Source of the DNA: Parvicella sp963922585
Lineage (GTDB): Bacteria > Bacteroidota > Bacteroidia > Flavobacteriales_D > Parvicellaceae
Reading direction: 5' to 3'
NCBI GenBank assembly: GCA_963922585.1
Contig: CAWUIK010000025.1
Span: 1-33,585, forward strand
Length of the DNA: 33,585 nucleotides
The notes beneath the pieces were generated by a model. It did not search any database. It was not told where the DNA came from and saw only the letters and a list, made by a program, of their open reading frames with translations. The position numbers were made by a program, and so were the translations under genes. Positions 8,204 through 16,236 of this stretch are shown piece after piece. The number at the start of each line of letters is the position of its first letter. The stretch's first letter is position 1.

Positions 8204-9433
8204 TTAAATAAGTTGCTTTAATGCAATTTCAAAGGCAGTTTTAGCAATTTTAGTTTTGCTGCTAGATACCGAATAAGATTTTTCTAAAGCTTTTTTGATG
8301 ATATTTGATGTGTCTTCAAAAATAGCTGCATCCTCTAATTCTTCTAAATCAGAACTCATTAAGTAAGCAAATACTCTAGCCATACCACAATTTGATATAA
8401 AGTCAGGGATGACACTAATCCTATTATCAGTATAATCAGCAATAGGTCCAAAAAATATTTGTGGATCAGCAAAAGGAACATTGGCTCCACAAGCAATTAC
8501 TTCCATACCAGCATTAACCATTCTGTCTACTTGATCTTGAGTGATTAATCTAGATGCTGCGCATGGTAAAAATACTTCTGCTTTAATATCCCATATTTTT
8601 GCATTGACTTCGTCAAAAGTAAGCATGTTATCAGCAACTAATTTGTTACCTTCTTTTTTTAAGAAAAGAGTTCTAATTTCTTCGAGTGTAAATCCATTTT
8701 CATTGATTAATCCTCCTACTCGATCTATGATTCCAACTACAATTGCACCACTTTGTGCCAAGTAATAAGCACCTGCACTTCCTACATTTCCCCAACCTTG
8801 TATAATTACTCTTTTTCCTTTAAGGTCACCTCCATAAATATCATAATAATGTTTTACAGATTCTGCAACACCAAAACCAGTTATCATATCAGCAACAACA
8901 AATTTTCTAGAAACTTCAGGGCTGTAATTAGTATCTTCAATTGCTTTCAATACTCCTTGACGTAATTGTCCTATTCTATTAATTTTTTGGGCTTCTCTTG
9001 GTTGGAAATGACCGTTGAAAACTCCTTCTTGAGGATGCCAAACACCACAATCTTCAGTAATTGGAATCACCTCATGTATTTCGTCTACATTTAAATCTCC
9101 ACCTGTTCCATAGTAATGTTTCAAAAGTGGCGTTACTGCAGCGTACCATCTTTCAAGAACACCTTTTTTTCTAGGGTCATTTGGATCGAAATTAATACCA
9201 GATTTTGCTCCACCTATCGCTGGACCAGAAACGGTAAACTTCACTTCCATAGTTTTCGCAAGCGATTCTACTTCTCTTTTATCTAGACCAGTCCTCATTC
9301 TGGTTCCACCTCCTGCAGCACCTCCTCTTAAAGAGTTAATTACTACCCAGCCTTCAGCTTCGGTTTCTGCATCTTTCCATTCAAATACTATTTCGGGGCG
9401 TTTATTTTCAAATTTCTCAAGTAAGTCTTTCAT
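8204..9433 (-). CDS. Glu/Leu/Phe/Val dehydrogenase
   Basis: A 409-aa NAD(P)-dependent amino-acid dehydrogenase that interconverts an amino acid and its 2-oxo acid plus ammonium. Dimerisation/substrate domain: GGGTRMRTGL (41-50) and SGPAIGGAKSGI (69-80) with the catalytic lysine K77; the conserved aspartate lies in GGDLNVDE (111-118). The Rossmann domain carries GWGNVG (213-218) and a downstream acidic VVGIIDR. CAASRLI and CGANVPF/ADP are typical nucleotide-domain segments. Glutamate is the likeliest substrate but leucine or phenylalanine cannot be excluded; length is a little under canonical hexameric GDH (about 420-450 aa). Divided from nhaD by about 100 bases containing the nhaD promoter, so probably a separate unit. 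Confidence 0.92.
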   Translation of the reverse strand: MKDLLEKFENKRPEIVFEWKDAETEAEGWVVINSLRGGAAGGGTRMRTGLDKREVESLAKTMEVKFTVSGPAIGGAKSGINFDPNDPRKKGVLERWYAAVTPLLKHYYGTGGDLNVDEIHEVIPITEDCGVWHPQEGVFNGHFQPREAQKINRIGQLRQGVLKAIEDTNYSPEVSRKFVVADMITGFGVAESVKHYYDIYGGDLKGKRVIIQGWGNVGSAGAYYLAQSGAIVVGIIDRVGGLINENGFTLEEIRTLFLKKEGNKLVADNMLTFDEVNAKIWDIKAEVFLPCAASRLITQDQVDRMVNAGMEVIACGANVPFADPQIFFGPIADYTDNRISVIPDFISNCGMARVFAYLMSSDLEELEDAAIFEDTSNIIKKALEKSYSVSSSKTKIAKTAFEIALKQLI

Positions 9434-9472
9434 TGAAATGAATAATTAAGTGTAATAATTTTTTTAGCAGTT

Positions 9473-9480
9473 CAAAAGTA
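9473..9480 (-). promoter_or_regulatory. Candidate -7 box (TACTTTTG) for the dehydrogenase gene
   Basis: TACTTTTG on the minus strand, 40 bases before the ATG, identical to the box before nhaD. No good TTTG is found 17-21 bases upstream (GAAT at N19). Confidence 0.4.
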
Positions 9481-9618
9481 TAAATAAATGACAAAGCCCA
9501 TTCGTTTTGCAAATAAAATATTTCTTATGTTGATAATTATTTCGTTAAATCAGAAACTTGAAATTAGAAATAGGAAAAAGCAAAGGTTTAAATATTTGTA
9601 ATATTTACTTATTGTATT

Positions 9619-11979
9619 TTAATTCACAACAATTTTTTTAGTAATAACTTTACCTTTATCAAACAATGAAACTATGTAAACGCCTTCTTCTAAAGAAGAA
9701 ATTTCTAAATTTGAACTATTAATTTTTTTAGATAATATATGCTTCCCTAGGATATTGTAAATCTTAATTTCATTTCCAACCAATTCTTTTGAGACTAAGA
9801 TGTTAAATCTCCCATTATTTGGGTTGGGAAAAACATCCATATAGATAGTTTTGTTTTCTAAAATACTTGCATCTTGGCCATCAATGACTTGGAAATAATC
9901 TACTCCCGCTTCTACAATATGACCTCCTAACATTTGCCAGTCTGCAGTTTCAAAAGTGATTGTCATTGAATTATTAGGAACTATATAATCAGAAATTCTA
10001 AAAGAAACATCAACCCACTGATTGTCGCTTTGATTGTTTGTTTTAAGATGTGCTCTTACTTTATTGTTTCCATCATGGATAAAAATTTGTAAACTGTCAT
10101 TGGGATTTCCATTTCCTCCAAAATTGACCCACCATATTTTTGCAGTGACAATAGGACTATTGTAACTTGATAAATCCATTATCGGTGAAGTAAGAATTAC
10201 ATCTGCAATGTCAACATCATCGTCTCCTATGCCTGGAGTGTTACTATTTCCAGTCACATAAGCATAACCTCCACAATCTAAATTGTAGTCTTCATTGGCG
10301 TTGACAAACTCACCATTAGATGAGGTCCCAAATGGAATGGCTCTTTCCCAAACTCCATCTGGAGCGTTTCCTGACACAGACCAATTAAAATCAAAAATAA
10401 AGTCATCGTAATAACCTCTTGTCAATGAAGTATTGATGGTAGTTGTATTAGGATCGATAATATAATCGTTACATTCTGTTATAAAACCCCATTTTCCTAT
10501 GGTCAAAGTATAATTTCCAGGAATTACATTAGTCAAATTCAAAATACCGTTTACATCTGTTGTACCAGTGAAATTAAAGTCATCATTTCCTAATGAAACC
10601 ATTACATTTTCTATTTGAACTGTAAGTAGGTCTTCAGATACACTAATCGTAACATCTTGAGGAACCAATGGAGTAAGTTGCATATTTTGGACTTCAATAG
10701 TTCCGTTGGAAAGCGAAACACCAAAAATTGTGTCAGCAATATATGCAGGGTGATTGAATGCGATGTCATAAGTTCCAGCGGTAGCAATTCCCGTTTCGTA
10801 TTCTCCTAGCAAATTGGTATTGTTTTGAATGTTTACGCCAATTATTTCAACATCAACTCCATTGATTGGATTTGAAGTAATTGCATTTGTGACAATGCCT
10901 TCTAGGTAGCATCCTCTTGTAAAATTGGCACCTAAAATATGAAGTCCGTTTTCGATATCAGAAGCAATTATGTTTCCAGAAGGCAACCAAGGATAAACTC
11001 CCCAGCAACCATTGAATCCTTCTCCTGAAAGGGTAGGAGCAGTATCATAATTTCCAACTTCTACCATATTTCCTTTGTTAGATACATCATGAATAGTAAC
11101 TCCATCTCTGTAATACGAAGTAATGATATAATCATTCAAAAAATGAACATTATGAGGAATTACATTCATGCCAGGAGAAGATTGAATTCTATCGGTTTCA
11201 ATTATATTCAAAGGATCTGAAATGTCATATTCGCCAATATGTCCATTTGCAATTTCATCTGTTGTGTAAAGATAATCTCCATTATCATTAAACCAAAGGT
11301 TGTGAGCAAATACACCAGGAGTAATTTGTTGTCCAAGAGCAATTGGATTGGTTTTATCAGAAATATCACTAATGGTAAAAAATCCATCTTCGATATGCGC
11401 TTGATATAATGTATCGCCTCTTACAACACCATCATGAGTATAGTAAATATCGGAAACTCCAACTTCTAAAGGATTCATAGGGTCTGGGTTTAAATCCAAA
11501 ATGATAGTACCTCCATTTCCTCTATTTGCACCAAATATGTAGCAAAAACCATTTTCATCAATATACAAATTGTGAGATGTTTGCCATTCATTACCAGAAG
11601 GACCAAAATAATATTGAGTAGTAAGATTGGTATTTCCAGGTAAAGTACTTAAATCAATAATCAGCAATCCATCTTGTGCTTCTGTAGTTACATAAGCATA
11701 ATTTCCCCAAGTTTTGATATCACGCCAAATAGAATTGGAGCCAGGTTCGTAAAAAACTTCAAAAGGATTAGCAGGATCAGTAACATCTACGATAGAAGTG
11801 CCATCATTGAGACCCACAATAGCGTACTCATTTCCATTTCCATCTACATATCCCCAAATGTCGTTGGCTTCAGAGTTTCCATGTGTACTTACAACATTTA
11901 AGTAACCCAGTTGGGTCATATTGAGTTGTGCTGAAATAAAAAAGGGGATAAGCAAAAAAGAAAGGATAATGTACTTCAT
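9619..11979 (-). CDS. T9SS-secreted choice-of-anchor B family surface protein
   Basis: A 786-aa exported protein. A signal peptide (about 1-18, ending in SAQ) leads into LVIVD-type beta-propeller repeats over about 20-350, recognisable as repeated units such as GTSIVDVTDPANPFEV, LLIIDLSTLPG, FTISDISDKTNP and VTIHDVSNKGN; this is the 'choice-of-anchor B' architecture. A carboxypeptidase regulatory-like domain follows (about 352-435), then a second small beta-sandwich, then a MAM-like beta-sandwich (about 530-700, DFIFDFNWSVSG...). The last about 80 residues form a type IX secretion sorting domain (VFPNPNNGRFNIL ... GVYIVSLFDKGKVITKKIVV). It should be carried across the outer membrane by T9SS and anchored or released. 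Its ligand is unknown. Probably monocistronic, with its own promoter at 12000-12030. Confidence 0.88.
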   Translation of the reverse strand: MKYIILSFLLIPFFISAQLNMTQLGYLNVVSTHGNSEANDIWGYVDGNGNEYAIVGLNDGTSIVDVTDPANPFEVFYEPGSNSIWRDIKTWGNYAYVTTEAQDGLLIIDLSTLPGNTNLTTQYYFGPSGNEWQTSHNLYIDENGFCYIFGANRGNGGTIILDLNPDPMNPLEVGVSDIYYTHDGVVRGDTLYQAHIEDGFFTISDISDKTNPIALGQQITPGVFAHNLWFNDNGDYLYTTDEIANGHIGEYDISDPLNIIETDRIQSSPGMNVIPHNVHFLNDYIITSYYRDGVTIHDVSNKGNMVEVGNYDTAPTLSGEGFNGCWGVYPWLPSGNIIASDIENGLHILGANFTRGCYLEGIVTNAITSNPINGVDVEIIGVNIQNNTNLLGEYETGIATAGTYDIAFNHPAYIADTIFGVSLSNGTIEVQNMQLTPLVPQDVTISVSEDLLTVQIENVMVSLGNDDFNFTGTTDVNGILNLTNVIPGNYTLTIGKWGFITECNDYIIDPNTTTINTSLTRGYYDDFIFDFNWSVSGNAPDGVWERAIPFGTSSNGEFVNANEDYNLDCGGYAYVTGNSNTPGIGDDDVDIADVILTSPIMDLSSYNSPIVTAKIWWVNFGGNGNPNDSLQIFIHDGNNKVRAHLKTNNQSDNQWVDVSFRISDYIVPNNSMTITFETADWQMLGGHIVEAGVDYFQVIDGQDASILENKTIYMDVFPNPNNGRFNILVSKELVGNEIKIYNILGKHILSKKINSSNLEISSLEEGVYIVSLFDKGKVITKKIVVN

Positions 11980-11999
11980 AAAGTTGTGTTTGTATTGCT

Positions 12000-12030
12000 C
12001 AAAGTTATTGAAATTTCTTTAATGGGCAAT
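12000..12030 (-). promoter_or_regulatory. Promoter of the choice-of-anchor B gene
   Basis: The minus strand reads ATTG, 19 bases, TAACTTTG: a full -7 match, a three-of-four -33 match and the consensus spacing. The -7 box is 21 bases before the ATG. It overlaps the 3' end of the small open frame at 12019-12216. Confidence 0.6.
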
Positions 12031-12216
12031 ACTTTGTTTGTAAACGCTACTTGTATAAATGAAGTTGTTTAAAGTTTTTTCATTAGGTAGATAGAAATCA
12101 TAATTATTCATATCCATATTTAGATTTTGGCTTTTCTTTTTAATTCCAAAAGGATCTTCGTTATTAAAGTTAATTAATACATCTTCTAAAATTATATGTA
12201 ATTCGTTTGAAAGCAT
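12019..12216 (-). CDS. Small hypothetical protein (uncertain)
   Basis: A 65-aa open frame on the minus strand, rich in Asn, Leu and Lys, without a signal peptide or membrane segment and without a family that I recognise. It begins 47 bases after the stop of the one-TM protein gene downstream of the ECF sigma factor, so it could be a third gene in that unit. Against it: low-complexity composition expected of AT-rich noncoding DNA, no clear ribosome binding site, and a promoter for the next gene overlapping its end. Confidence 0.3.
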   Translation of the reverse strand: MLSNELHIILEDVLINFNNEDPFGIKKKSQNLNMDMNNYDFYLPNEKTLNNFIYTSSVYKQSIAH

Positions 12217-12263
12217 TGCTTGGATTTTATTAAATATGAATTTTATATTTTTGTTATTTAGTA

Positions 12264-12524
12264 TTATTTCGTTTCCTCCATAGGAGTAGGGCTGACATTC
12301 TCTTCTTTTTTTTGCTCTTCATTATATTCATAAATCATCCAAATGGTGAGTCCTATCAAAAGCAATAACATAAACAATTTTCTGTTTTTGTAAAGGGGTA
12401 GAGGAGGACGTTTGGTGATGTCTTCATAGGTCGTGCGAAGTTGGTTGAAGTTTTTGTACTTCAAGATGACTTCGTCTGATGGCAACTTGTCTTTTTTGTC
12501 TTTATTTAATTTATAGAATCTCAT
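12264..12524 (-). CDS. Small single-TM protein partnered with ECF sigma factor
   Basis: An 86-aa protein with a charged cytoplasmic N-terminal part (1-48, LPSDEVILKYKNFNQLRTTY), one membrane helix (about 49-65, KLFMLLLLIGLTIWMIYEY) and a short acidic tail. Its ATG overlaps the stop of the sigma-factor gene by one base (TAATG arrangement), implying translational coupling. The gene order suggests an anti-sigma or signalling partner, but it lacks the size and the zinc or FecR-like domain of known anti-sigma factors, so the role is inferred only from position. Confidence 0.7.
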   Translation of the reverse strand: MRFYKLNKDKKDKLPSDEVILKYKNFNQLRTTYEDITKRPPLPLYKNRKLFMLLLLIGLTIWMIYEYNEEQKKEENVSPTPMEETK

Positions 12525-13081
12525 TACTTTTGGGATAGTATGACTTTTTTTAGTTTATCAATCGCTCTGTATAGTTTTATTTTTGCATTACCTTCTGAGG
12601 TTCCTATGATTTCCCCAATTTCTTTGAATGATTTTTTTTCAAAAAATCGCATATCTATCAAATCCATCTGCTCCAAAGGTAATTGATTTAATGCTTGAAT
12701 AACCAATTCAAGTTTTTCGTCTGTAGAATCTTCTTTAACTTCTGCTAAAAGACTTTTTAAATCATTTTCGTTGAGTTCAACCTCTTGTTTCTTGTTGGCT
12801 TTTCTGAAGTACATATTCACTTCGTTGGATGCAATTCTATAGAGCCATGACGAAAATGGAAATCCTCTGTATTCATATTTCTTGAGATTAAGCAAAGCTT
12901 TAAGAAAAACTCTAGAGGTTAAATCTGCAGTTATTTCTTCGTCTCTTATTTTTTTGAAAATGAAAATAAAAATGGGTTTGTAGTAGAAATCATAAAGAGG
13001 AGCAAACCGTGCAGGGTTGAGTTTGGCAGCTGCTATGAGTTGCTTTTCTGTAACTGGTATCCTTTTAGTTTGCTCCTTCAA
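12524..13081 (-). CDS. ECF-type RNA polymerase sigma-70 factor
   Basis: A 185-aa group 4 sigma factor. Region 2 spans about 26-95 (YDFYYKPIFIFIFKKI, TSRVFLKALLNLKKYEYRG, FSSWLYRIASNEVNMYFRK), which contacts core polymerase and the -10 element. Region 4 spans about 125-180, with helix-turn-helix FKEIGEIIGTSEGNAKIKLY for -35 recognition. Length is normal. It is the first gene of a two- or three-gene unit with the one-TM protein overlapping its stop codon. A TAAGTTTG box lies 34 bases upstream, and a heptanucleotide repeat lies just upstream of that. The regulon cannot be told from sequence. Confidence 0.92.
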   Translation of the reverse strand: MKEQTKRIPVTEKQLIAAAKLNPARFAPLYDFYYKPIFIFIFKKIRDEEITADLTSRVFLKALLNLKKYEYRGFPFSSWLYRIASNEVNMYFRKANKKQEVELNENDLKSLLAEVKEDSTDEKLELVIQALNQLPLEQMDLIDMRFFEKKSFKEIGEIIGTSEGNAKIKLYRAIDKLKKVILSQK

Positions 13082-13114
13082 CTTGTGAGTTGTATTAATT
13101 CATAAAGTGTAATG

Positions 13115-13122
13115 CAAACTTA
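13115..13122 (-). promoter_or_regulatory. Candidate -7 box (TAAGTTTG) for the ECF sigma gene
   Basis: TAAGTTTG on the minus strand, 34 bases before the sigma-factor ATG. The -33 region falls at the edge of the CATCAAA repeat tract (13140-13173), which supplies no clear TTTG on this strand at N19 (ATCA). Confidence 0.42.
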
Positions 13123-13139
13123 AAAAAAAGGTACAGATG

Positions 13140-13173
13140 TTTGATGTTTGATGTTTGATGTTTGATGTTTGAT
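13140..13173. repeat. Heptanucleotide tandem repeat (TTTGATG)4.9
   Basis: Four perfect TTTGATG units plus TTTGAT, then TGTTGAG. It lies between the divergence-free pair OM protein (3' end at 13208) and ECF sigma (5' end at 13081), only about 18 bases upstream of the sigma gene's -7 box. It is followed (13180-13206) by CCGAACCTCGAACTCCAAAC, a GAAC/CGAAC-type sequence also often seen as intergenic filler in Bacteroidota. Confidence 0.95.
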
Positions 13174-13207
13174 TGTTGAGAAACTCCGAACCTCGAACTC
13201 CAAACAA

Positions 13208-14368
13208 CTATTCCTCCTCGCTTTCGGATTGACTTTTAGAAACCTTGGTTTCTCCAAAGTATTTGATGAATAATTCAGGATATTTTTTAGACCATTCTTC
13301 AAATCTTTCGTGATCTCCCATTTGACCAGTAATCAAAAGATAGTTGACTTCAATTTCTTCATCAGTCATGGTCACACCTTTTTTGTTGACAATAGCACCT
13401 TTAGCGCTGTTGGGTTCTTCATCAATTGCATCTGGAACTAAATCTCCATCATTGTCTAAAGGACAACCGTTGGCATCAATCTCCCATCCTTTAGGTGTTT
13501 TGGGACATAAATCCGAAAGGTCATACACACCATCTTCATCTGCATCACTCACGTCTATCGTTTCAGCCTCTTTATCTCTAATAATTTCATCAGCACTGCG
13601 ATAAGGTTTTCCAAAACTCCAACCTATTGATAAATTAATGTTATCAAATCTATCTTTCTTATTGTTAGATGTAACTCCATCAATTTCATTAGAAAAGGAG
13701 AAAAAGTGTTTGTAACTCAAGTTCACAAATAAATTATGTGTTACTTTAAATCCAAAGCCACCTTCTAAAAATATATAGGGAAAATTGGTCTTTTCCGTCA
13801 TGATATCTGTCTCAAATTCATAATCTCTACTTATTAAAGTTGCTTCAGAAGCATTAGAACTATTTTCATCAATATTTCTAATATTACCATCTGCCCAATA
13901 ATGATATGTTTGATTGTTTTGATCCATCAAATCAGTCTTTACGTTAAAAACTGAGAATCCTAAACCACCACCAGCAAAAATTGAAATACTTTGTTGTTGG
14001 CTGAATACTTTATCATTGTCCAATCTGTAAAAAACACCTAAATCACCACCATATATAGAAGTGCTAAAATTTTTAATTTCGCTACTGTCTAATCCAATAT
14101 GTCCTAATTTATTGTAATTGATATTTGCTTTACCAAATATTGCTTTTGAAAAAGGGTGTAAGTAGAATAAATGAGCACCAGTAGTTGCACTTCTGGCACC
14201 AGAGAATTCGTAAATATTATTTAAATCACCATAATAATTGGTAGAACCTATTCCAAAACCAACTGCAGGATTCATTGATAGGTATTCATATTCTTTATTG
14301 AATTGTCCTACAGCTAAATTTGTGGTAAAAAGAAATATTACTCCTGTAAGGTAGTTTTGAAATTTCAT
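13208..14368 (-). CDS. Outer-membrane beta-barrel protein with thrombospondin type 3-like region
   Basis: A 386-aa exported protein: signal peptide about 1-21 (ending AVGQ), then about 230 residues with alternating amphipathic strands and glycine/aromatic turns (GFGIGSTNYYGDL, LGVFYRLDNDKVF, FAGGGLGFSVFNV, FLEGGFGFKVTHNLFVNLSY, NINLSIGWSFG) typical of an outer-membrane barrel. Then comes a calcium-binding TSP3-like stretch (DADEDGVYDLSDLCPKTP, DANGCPLDNDGDLVPDAIDE). There is no OmpA peptidoglycan-binding domain; the tail is a short acidic, Ser/Glu-rich end. It starts one base after the stop of the PhoD gene, so it belongs to that operon. It may be the outer-membrane partner of the two secreted phosphoesterases; this is inference from position. 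Confidence 0.82.
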   Translation of the reverse strand: MKFQNYLTGVIFLFTTNLAVGQFNKEYEYLSMNPAVGFGIGSTNYYGDLNNIYEFSGARSATTGAHLFYLHPFSKAIFGKANINYNKLGHIGLDSSEIKNFSTSIYGGDLGVFYRLDNDKVFSQQQSISIFAGGGLGFSVFNVKTDLMDQNNQTYHYWADGNIRNIDENSSNASEATLISRDYEFETDIMTEKTNFPYIFLEGGFGFKVTHNLFVNLSYKHFFSFSNEIDGVTSNNKKDRFDNINLSIGWSFGKPYRSADEIIRDKEAETIDVSDADEDGVYDLSDLCPKTPKGWEIDANGCPLDNDGDLVPDAIDEEPNSAKGAIVNKKGVTMTDEEIEVNYLLITGQMGDHERFEEWSKKYPELFIKYFGETKVSKSQSESEEE

Positions 14369-14369
14369 T

Positions 14370-16220
14370 TTAATATGTTTTTACAATGCTTTTAGTAACT
14401 ATGTTCGTTTCAGATTTAATTACAAAACTGTAAGTCCCTTTTGCTAAAGTTTCAATGTTAATTTTAGCATAATTCACTCCAGGTTGAAGATTGTTCATAA
14501 CATCAGAAAAGACTTCTTTTCCTTGCATGTCAAAAACTTGAATTGTTAAAGGTTCGTATTTGTTTAAGTAAATTTGGAAAGTTACTTCATCAAAAGCGGG
14601 GTTGGGGTATGCACCAAATACTACAAACTGTTGATAATCTAGGTTTTCAATACCAGCATTTACATCCAAAGGAAGTGCAGGTGCAAGCGGAACGATTTGA
14701 GATGCAGGTCTTACTGAAAAACCACTCGCTTGATTAGCACATCTTTCACCGTCATTTACAAAATAACCTTCTGCAAAAAATTGATTTGTATTTGGGTCTT
14801 CGATATCATTCAAATAATAAAAATCAAATTGAGTTCTTTGTTTATTGACATCCAAAATACCATAACCATGTTCAGTAAGTTCAAAATATTGATTGTGAGA
14901 ATTAGAAGTTTGAATAATAAAATCTGTTACTCCAATGGGTGACCCAGGAGAGGTTACACTAGTTACAACAAATTCTACTCCTGCCGATCCAGTACAATTA
15001 CTTCCATTATAATTGTTGTGTGGAATATCATTCACCCATGAAGTATGAATGTCTCCTGTGAGGACCACGAAATTTTCAATATTGTTGTTCACAACATGAT
15101 CCAAAAGTTGTTGACGTTCGTAAGCATATCCATCCCATTGATCGTAGTTTAAAACTACTCCTAATATTCTTAAGGGTGCAATCATCACTTGATTTCCTAT
15201 TATGTTCCACTGTTTGTTTGAATTGCTCAAATTATTTGTCAACCAGTTGTATTGAACACTTCCCAAAAGACTTCTTGTAGGGTCACTTGCCTCAGCAGCA
15301 CCACCTTGTTCATCTCTACCTTCAATTCTGGTATCAATCATAGGCATATTGATCAAATCACCGAACTCAAAAGAACGATAAATTCTCAAATCTCCTGGTT
15401 GAGGAGAACGAATAGGTAGCCATTCGTGATATGCTTGAGAAAAACTTACTTTTCTATCTGCCCAACTTCCTTCTGTAGCAGGGTCATGATTTTCGGCTCC
15501 ATCTTTATAAGAATCGTTTGTGCTTTCGTGATCATCCCATACATTTATAAAAGGATACTGTTGGTGTAATTTTCTTAAATCTTCATCAAGTTTGTAGTGA
15601 GAATGTCTAACTCTGTAATCATCTAGTGTAATGATTTCATTTTGAGGTTCGTTTTCTCTACCAGCAATATTTGCTGAATATCCACCAACACCATATTCAT
15701 AGATGTAATCTCCTAAGTGTAAGATACAATCTATATCGTTTCTGTTCATCAAATGTCTGTATGCACCAAAATATCCATGTTCATAATTAGAACAAGATAC
15801 TACACCAAATCTCAAACTATCAACATCTCCCACAGGAGCTGTTTTGGTTCTACCTCTAATTGAGTAATGATTAAGTGCTTTGAAATCATAATAATACCAA
15901 GTATTGGGTTGCAATCCTGTCACATCTTCTTTGAAAGTCCAATCATTGGCTTCAAATGCAGTACCTACTCCTGAATTTACAATATTGGTCATGTTGGTAT
16001 CGGTAGCAATTCTCCATTCTACTGTCACACTGTTAGTAGTGAGTGTATCGTCAGTAACTCTAGTCCAAATAATAACTCTATCTGAAAGAGGATCTCCCGA
16101 TGCCACACCATGATAAAAAGGATAAAGTTCTGCAAGGTTTTTTTCTCTTAAGAAGTCATCTTGTGCAAAACCACTTAATCCGTTTGAAATAATTATTAAG
16201 GCAATTAGAATTTTTTTCAT
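14370..16220 (-). CDS. PhoD-family alkaline phosphatase/phosphodiesterase, T9SS cargo
   Basis: A 616-aa secreted metallophosphatase: signal peptide about 1-20 (SGFAQ), N-terminal PhoD beta-domain with FYHGVASGDPLSDRVIIWTR (35-54), then the catalytic domain. Metal ligands and landmarks: VVSCSNYEHG (140-149) with C143, HLGDYIYEYG (168-177) with D171, INVWDDHESTND (225-236), MPMIDTRIEGRDEQGG, and LTGDIHTSW (387-395) with D390 and H392. PhoD enzymes use Ca2+ with Fe3+ and release phosphate from mono- and diesters. Classical PhoD is exported by Tat; here a non-RR signal and a C-terminal type IX sorting domain (about 540-616, VFGAYPNPAFDEVTFQIYL ... KGTYSFVIKSETNIVTKSIV) point to Sec then T9SS. Middle gene of the three-gene operon. 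Confidence 0.93.
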   Translation of the reverse strand: MKKILIALIIISNGLSGFAQDDFLREKNLAELYPFYHGVASGDPLSDRVIIWTRVTDDTLTTNSVTVEWRIATDTNMTNIVNSGVGTAFEANDWTFKEDVTGLQPNTWYYYDFKALNHYSIRGRTKTAPVGDVDSLRFGVVSCSNYEHGYFGAYRHLMNRNDIDCILHLGDYIYEYGVGGYSANIAGRENEPQNEIITLDDYRVRHSHYKLDEDLRKLHQQYPFINVWDDHESTNDSYKDGAENHDPATEGSWADRKVSFSQAYHEWLPIRSPQPGDLRIYRSFEFGDLINMPMIDTRIEGRDEQGGAAEASDPTRSLLGSVQYNWLTNNLSNSNKQWNIIGNQVMIAPLRILGVVLNYDQWDGYAYERQQLLDHVVNNNIENFVVLTGDIHTSWVNDIPHNNYNGSNCTGSAGVEFVVTSVTSPGSPIGVTDFIIQTSNSHNQYFELTEHGYGILDVNKQRTQFDFYYLNDIEDPNTNQFFAEGYFVNDGERCANQASGFSVRPASQIVPLAPALPLDVNAGIENLDYQQFVVFGAYPNPAFDEVTFQIYLNKYEPLTIQVFDMQGKEVFSDVMNNLQPGVNYAKINIETLAKGTYSFVIKSETNIVTKSIVKTY

Positions 16221-16236
16221 GATTCATTTTTAGTTT

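Noticed and set aside
9589..9607. Hairpin TAAATATT-TGT-AATATTTA after the choice-of-anchor B gene
   Set aside because: The stem is all A-T with a three-base loop and no T run follows on the minus strand; in DNA this AT-rich it can arise by chance.
13120..13302. Open minus-strand frame ending SNIKHQTSNIKHQTS
   Set aside because: The repetitive peptide is a reading of the TTTGATG tract, and the rest overlaps the OM protein gene in another frame.
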